Positions 6,024 through 8,092 of a stretch of DNA of 8,092 nucleotides are shown here, in pieces. The DNA lies in assembly GCA_021813225.1 (NCBI GenBank), contig JAKALH010000112.1, forward strand, positions 1-8,092, read 5' to 3'. The notes beneath the pieces were generated by a model. The model was not told the origin of the DNA and searched no databases. It saw nothing but the letters and a program-made list of their open reading frames with translations. Each line of letters opens with the position of its first letter. Position 1 is the first letter of the stretch. The stretch comes from Chloroflexota bacterium. GTDB taxonomy: Bacteria; Chloroflexota; Anaerolineae; J036; Brachytrichaceae. The position numbers and the translations under genes were made by a program.

Positions 6024-6075
6024 ATCCCGGCCATGCGGTCATCGCCGCAACAACAGGCCATGACCCGGCCGGGAT
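6024..6075. repeat. Nested inverted repeat upstream of the BON gene
   Basis: ATCCCGGCC (6024-6032) and GGCCGGGAT (6067-6075) are a perfect 9-bp inverted repeat. Inside it GGTCAT (6037-6042) pairs with ATGACC (6060-6065) over another 6 bp, separated by a small internal loop (4 and 1 nt). The terminal loop is 17 nt. A third ATCCCG lies at 6093-6098. The element starts 32 bp before the BON start codon, so it could form in the BON 5' UTR or act as DNA. No T-run follows on either strand, so it is not a terminator. Confidence 0.6.
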
Positions 6076-6158
6076 AACGGTCCAGCCGGTCAATCCCGCA
6101 ACAGCGAACTGTCGTTCATCATGTCATACGACGGGCTGGCTGAACACGTTATGAATCG

Positions 6159-6176
6159 CAGCGATTGATATCGCTG
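6159..6176. promoter_or_regulatory. 18-bp dyad, possible regulator site
   Basis: CAGCGAT and ATCGCTG form a perfect 7-bp inverted repeat around TGAT. Its TGATATC core recurs in the larger dyad 53 bp downstream (6219-6225). It sits in the middle of the divergent BON/response regulator intergenic region. The size and spacing suit a dimeric DNA-binding protein, but no known operator consensus is recognised. Confidence 0.35.
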
Positions 6177-6217
6177 GTCATTCACCATCGTAGGTAACAC
6201 CACAGGACAATACATCA

Positions 6218-6251
6218 CTGATATCAGTTATGACCGTATAACTGATTTCAG
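6218..6251. promoter_or_regulatory. 34-bp near-perfect inverted repeat, candidate operator
   Basis: CTGATATCAGTTAT (6218-6231) and ATAACTGATTTCAG (6238-6251) are inverted copies matching at 13 of 14 positions, with a 6-bp spacer GACCGT. The left arm also contains a 12-bp perfect palindrome, ACTGATATCAGT (6217-6228), so ACTGAT/ATCAGT half-sites occur three times. It is AT-rich in a GC-rich genome. It overlaps a TATAAC -10-like hexamer (6237-6242). Its centre is about 70 bp before a transcription start placed at the response regulator ATG, a spacing typical of an activator site. The inference is a binding site for a dimeric regulator, possibly the adjacent NarL-type protein. Confidence 0.55.
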
Positions 6252-6291
6252 GTATGCGGCAACGCGCCGGAGGGCGCGCCGCCGAAACGAA

Positions 6292-6297
6292 TACAAT
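6292..6297 (+). promoter_or_regulatory. Putative -10 element (TACAAT) for a leaderless response regulator mRNA
   Basis: TACAAT, 5 of 6 to the -10 consensus, starts 15 bp before ATG 6307. Transcription would therefore start within about 3 nt of the ATG. No Shine-Dalgarno lies between them, which fits leaderless initiation. No good -35 is visible, which would fit dependence on an activator bound at 6218-6251. Confidence 0.5.
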
Positions 6298-6306
6298 AGT
6301 TCTGCG

Positions 6307-6969
6307 ATGGCAAACGCAATCATCCGTGTGCTGCTGGCCGACGACCATAAAATCGTTCGCGAAGGCACGCGGCAACTGCTGGAGCAATCCAGTGACCTGT
6401 CGATCGTGGCGGAGACGGCGCGCGGTGAAGACGCCGTGCGCCTGTGCGACGAACTCAAACCGGATGTGGTGGTGATGGACGTGCATATGCCCGGCATGAA
6501 CGGCCTCGAAGCTGCGCGCGCCATCCGCCAGCGCCAGCCGGCCATCCGCGTGCTGATTCTGTCCGCCTATGATGATGACCGCTACGTATTTCCGCTGCTG
6601 GATACCGGCGCCAGCGGTTACCTGCTGAAGACCGCCAGCGGCGACGACCTGGCCGATGCTATCCGCGCCGTCTACCGCGGCGAGACGGTGCTGGACCCGC
6701 AGATCAGTTGGAAGGTGCGCACGCGCTACACGCAACCGCAGGTGTACCGCGCCGGCAATATGACCGAGGGGCTGACCGAGCGCGAGCTGGACGTTCTGCG
6801 CAAGGTCGCCGCCGGCAAGAGCAATAAGGAAGCCGGCGAAGCGCTGGGCATCTCCACCAACACCGTGCAGGTGCACCTGCGCAACATCTTCGGCAAGCTG
6901 GGCGTGAACGACCGTACCCAGGCCGTGGCATTCGCCATTCGCCAGGGTTGGGTCAATCTGGACGAGTGA
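6307..6969 (+). CDS. NarL/FixJ-family response regulator (REC-LuxR HTH)
   Basis: This 220-aa cytoplasmic transcription factor is activated by phosphotransfer. The receiver domain (about 6-122) has all key residues: the acidic pair Asp12/Asp13, phospho-acceptor Asp58 in VVMDVHMPGMNG, switch Ser86 in LILSAY and Lys108 in GYLLKTA. A linker leads to the LuxR-type helix-turn-helix (about 152-217), with LTERELDVLRKVAAGKSNKE (156-175) and the recognition helix region STNTVQVHLRNIFGKLGV (183-200). Length and domain order are standard. ATG 6307 is chosen because it directly precedes the receiver strand and matches the upstream TACAAT. A histidine kinase starts 25 nt after the stop on the same strand, so the pair is almost certainly an operon with the regulator first. 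Target genes are unknown; the divergent BON gene and the operon itself are plausible. Confidence 0.95.
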   Translation: MANAIIRVLLADDHKIVREGTRQLLEQSSDLSIVAETARGEDAVRLCDELKPDVVVMDVHMPGMNGLEAARAIRQRQPAIRVLILSAYDDDRYVFPLLDTGASGYLLKTASGDDLADAIRAVYRGETVLDPQISWKVRTRYTQPQVYRAGNMTEGLTERELDVLRKVAAGKSNKEAGEALGISTNTVQVHLRNIFGKLGVNDRTQAVAFAIRQGWVNLDE

Positions 6970-6994
6970 TCGCCGTTCGTCAACGAGTGTGTCT

Positions 6995-8092
6995 ATGAGG
7001 ACGCCGGATTACTATCATGCAGCCCGCATCACTTTTATCTATATCATCGTGGCGGGCGCCTGGATCTTCGTTTCCGACAACCTGCTGGGGTTGCTGATCG
7101 AGGACAAGAACCTGCTGACCAACTTGTCCGCCCTGAAGGGCCTGGGGTTCGTTCTGGTGACGGCGGCATTGCTTTATCTGGAGCGCGTCAGTTCGGAGCG
7201 CGCCAGCCGGAAGGTGCAGGATGCGCTGCAGAAGGCCGAACATCGCTACCGCGATATGTTCGAGAACGCGCCGGTTGGAATCTTCCAGGCCACGCCGGAA
7301 GGGCGCTACACCGGCGCCAACGCCGTGTTCGCGCGAATGCTGGGCTATGACGACCCGCGCGATCTGGCAGGCATCTTCATCGACAGCACGCCGGAGCAGT
7401 CGGCCGACCTGTACGAAAAACTGGCGCACTCTGAAGGCGGCAGACTGCAATACGAACGGCAGTACACGCGCCGCGACGGCCGGCGCATCGACGCCAACCT
7501 GCATATTCGCCTGGTCCGCGACGAGTCGGGCCGCATGCCGTATATGGAAGGTTTCGTCGAGGACATCACCGAGCGCAAAGCCGACCAGCAGCGCATCGAA
7601 CAGATGGCCGACATCGTGCGCTGGAGCCAGGACGCCATCTACTCCGTCCTGCCCGACAACAGCTTCATGAGCTGGAATCCCGCCGCCAGCACGATCTACG
7701 GTTATAGTGCCGAGGAAATCGAAGGCAGGAACGCCGCCATATTGTTCGCGCCGGAAACGCTGCAGGAACGGGCGCGCCTGCGCGCGCTGGTCTTCTCCGG
7801 GCACAGCGTGAGTGAGTACGAGACCGTGCATGTGCGCAAAGACGGCTCGCGGTTGAATGTATCGCTGACCTATTCGCCCATCAAGGACGCCGCCGGCAAC
7901 GTGACCGGCATCTCCGCCATCGTGCGCGATGTCACCGAGCGGACACAGATCATGCAGCGCCTGGAAGAACAGCAGAAGGCGCTGCGCGAGTATGCGCACC
8001 GCCTGGTCGAAAGCCAGGAGGACGAACGCAGGCGACTGTCGCGCGAACTGCACGACGACACGCTGCAGGACATGGTGGCGCTGGCCCAGCGC
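6995..8092 (+). CDS. Membrane PAS-PAS sensor histidine kinase, HisKA_3 (NarX/DegS-like), 3' truncated by window
   Basis: The frame is open from ATG 6995 to the window end (366 codons, no stop). Two membrane helices (about 12-32 and 48-67) flank a short loop. The segment GAWIFVSD...LKGLGFVLVTAALLYL resembles a small N-terminal module common in PAS/GGDEF sensor proteins. PAS1 spans about 83-195 (FENAPVGIF near its start, EDITERK at its end). PAS2 spans about 205-317 (SQDAIYSV, GYSAEEIEG, RDVTERT). A charged helix (318-345) leads into the dimerisation/phospho-acceptor segment ESQEDERRRLSRELHDDTLQ with His353, the HisKA_3 H-box. The HATPase_c domain lies beyond the window. It should sense a signal through the membrane module or PAS domains and phosphorylate the upstream NarL-type regulator, as HisKA_3 kinases do. 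GTG 6989 is an in-frame alternative start; no strong Shine-Dalgarno is seen. Confidence 0.93.
   Translation, partial: MRTPDYYHAARITFIYIIVAGAWIFVSDNLLGLLIEDKNLLTNLSALKGLGFVLVTAALLYLERVSSERASRKVQDALQKAEHRYRDMFENAPVGIFQATPEGRYTGANAVFARMLGYDDPRDLAGIFIDSTPEQSADLYEKLAHSEGGRLQYERQYTRRDGRRIDANLHIRLVRDESGRMPYMEGFVEDITERKADQQRIEQMADIVRWSQDAIYSVLPDNSFMSWNPAASTIYGYSAEEIEGRNAAILFAPETLQERARLRALVFSGHSVSEYETVHVRKDGSRLNVSLTYSPIKDAAGNVTGISAIVRDVTERTQIMQRLEEQQKALREYAHRLVESQEDERRRLSRELHDDTLQDMVALAQR

Larger units (their letters stand above)
5993..6306. promoter_or_regulatory. Divergent control region between BON and response regulator genes
   Basis: The 314-nt region separates two divergent starts and contains no convincing ORF. 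It holds four dyads in order: the nested repeat 6024-6075, a weak GTCGT/ACGAC pair (6111-6115 and 6128-6132), CAGCGAT/ATCGCTG (6159-6176) and the 34-bp repeat (6218-6251). It also holds the TACAAT at 6292. Both promoters should lie here. A clear BON promoter could not be picked out; TTGCGG with TTATCC on the - strand near 6078-6107 is a weak candidate. Confidence 0.55.

Noticed and set aside
6178..6876. 232-aa - strand open frame opposite the response regulator
   Set aside because: Antisense shadow; the + strand frame has a full receiver and LuxR helix-turn-helix.
6980..8053. 357-aa - strand open frame opposite the histidine kinase
   Set aside because: Antisense shadow, although long. The + strand frame shows two helices, two PAS domains and an H-box, and simply lacks a stop because the window ends.

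Overview
This is a GC-rich bacterial chromosomal window from a densely coding genome. It holds six substantially visible protein genes plus the last codons of a seventh. The lineage cannot be fixed from the sequence. The GC-rich codon use, the large GT-C membrane glycosyltransferase, the heptameric repeat and the NarL-type two-component pair would fit a Chloroflexota-like bacterium, but that is a low-confidence guess. I see no phage, transposon, CRISPR, tRNA or rRNA.

Layout. Positions 1-69 (+) are the C-terminal tail of a probable GatB (tRNA amidotransferase subunit B). After a 231-nt gap come two + strand glycosyltransferases: a polytopic GT-C/GT39-like protein (301-2760) and a cytoplasmic GT2 protein (2914-3822). 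A short 7-bp tandem repeat lies between them. A Gfo/Idh/MocA-type oxidoreductase (3808-4875, -) converges on the GT2 gene and overlaps it by 15 bp. The 475-nt gap 4876-5350 contains a strong + strand intrinsic terminator (5041-5086), a weaker one (5229-5263), and a tiny ORF with an RBS-like sequence just before each. The flanking genes are both on the - strand, so neither explains these signals. A triple-BON-domain protein (5351-5992, -) follows. It is divergent from a two-component operon: a NarL/FixJ-type response regulator (6307-6969, +), then a membrane PAS-PAS histidine kinase of the HisKA_3 type (6995 to the window end, truncated just after its H-box). The 314-nt divergent intergenic region (5993-6306) is rich in dyad symmetries, the best being a 34-bp near-perfect inverted repeat at 6218-6251.

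How the parts fit. The GT39-like and GT2 proteins, perhaps with the Gfo/Idh oxidoreductase, suggest envelope glycan or glycolipid assembly: lipid-linked sugar transfer at the membrane, activated-sugar transfer in the cytoplasm, and sugar redox chemistry. The kinase and regulator almost certainly act as a cognate pair. The dyad-rich region between the regulator and the BON gene may let one factor control both directions. Two genes (GT2 and the response regulator) have a TACAAT hexamer 13-15 bp before the ATG, which would produce leaderless mRNAs. No complete novel system is evident. The best leads are the unexplained small + strand transcription units in 4876-5350, the 34-bp operator-like dyad, and the seven-helix N-terminal extension of the GT-C protein.
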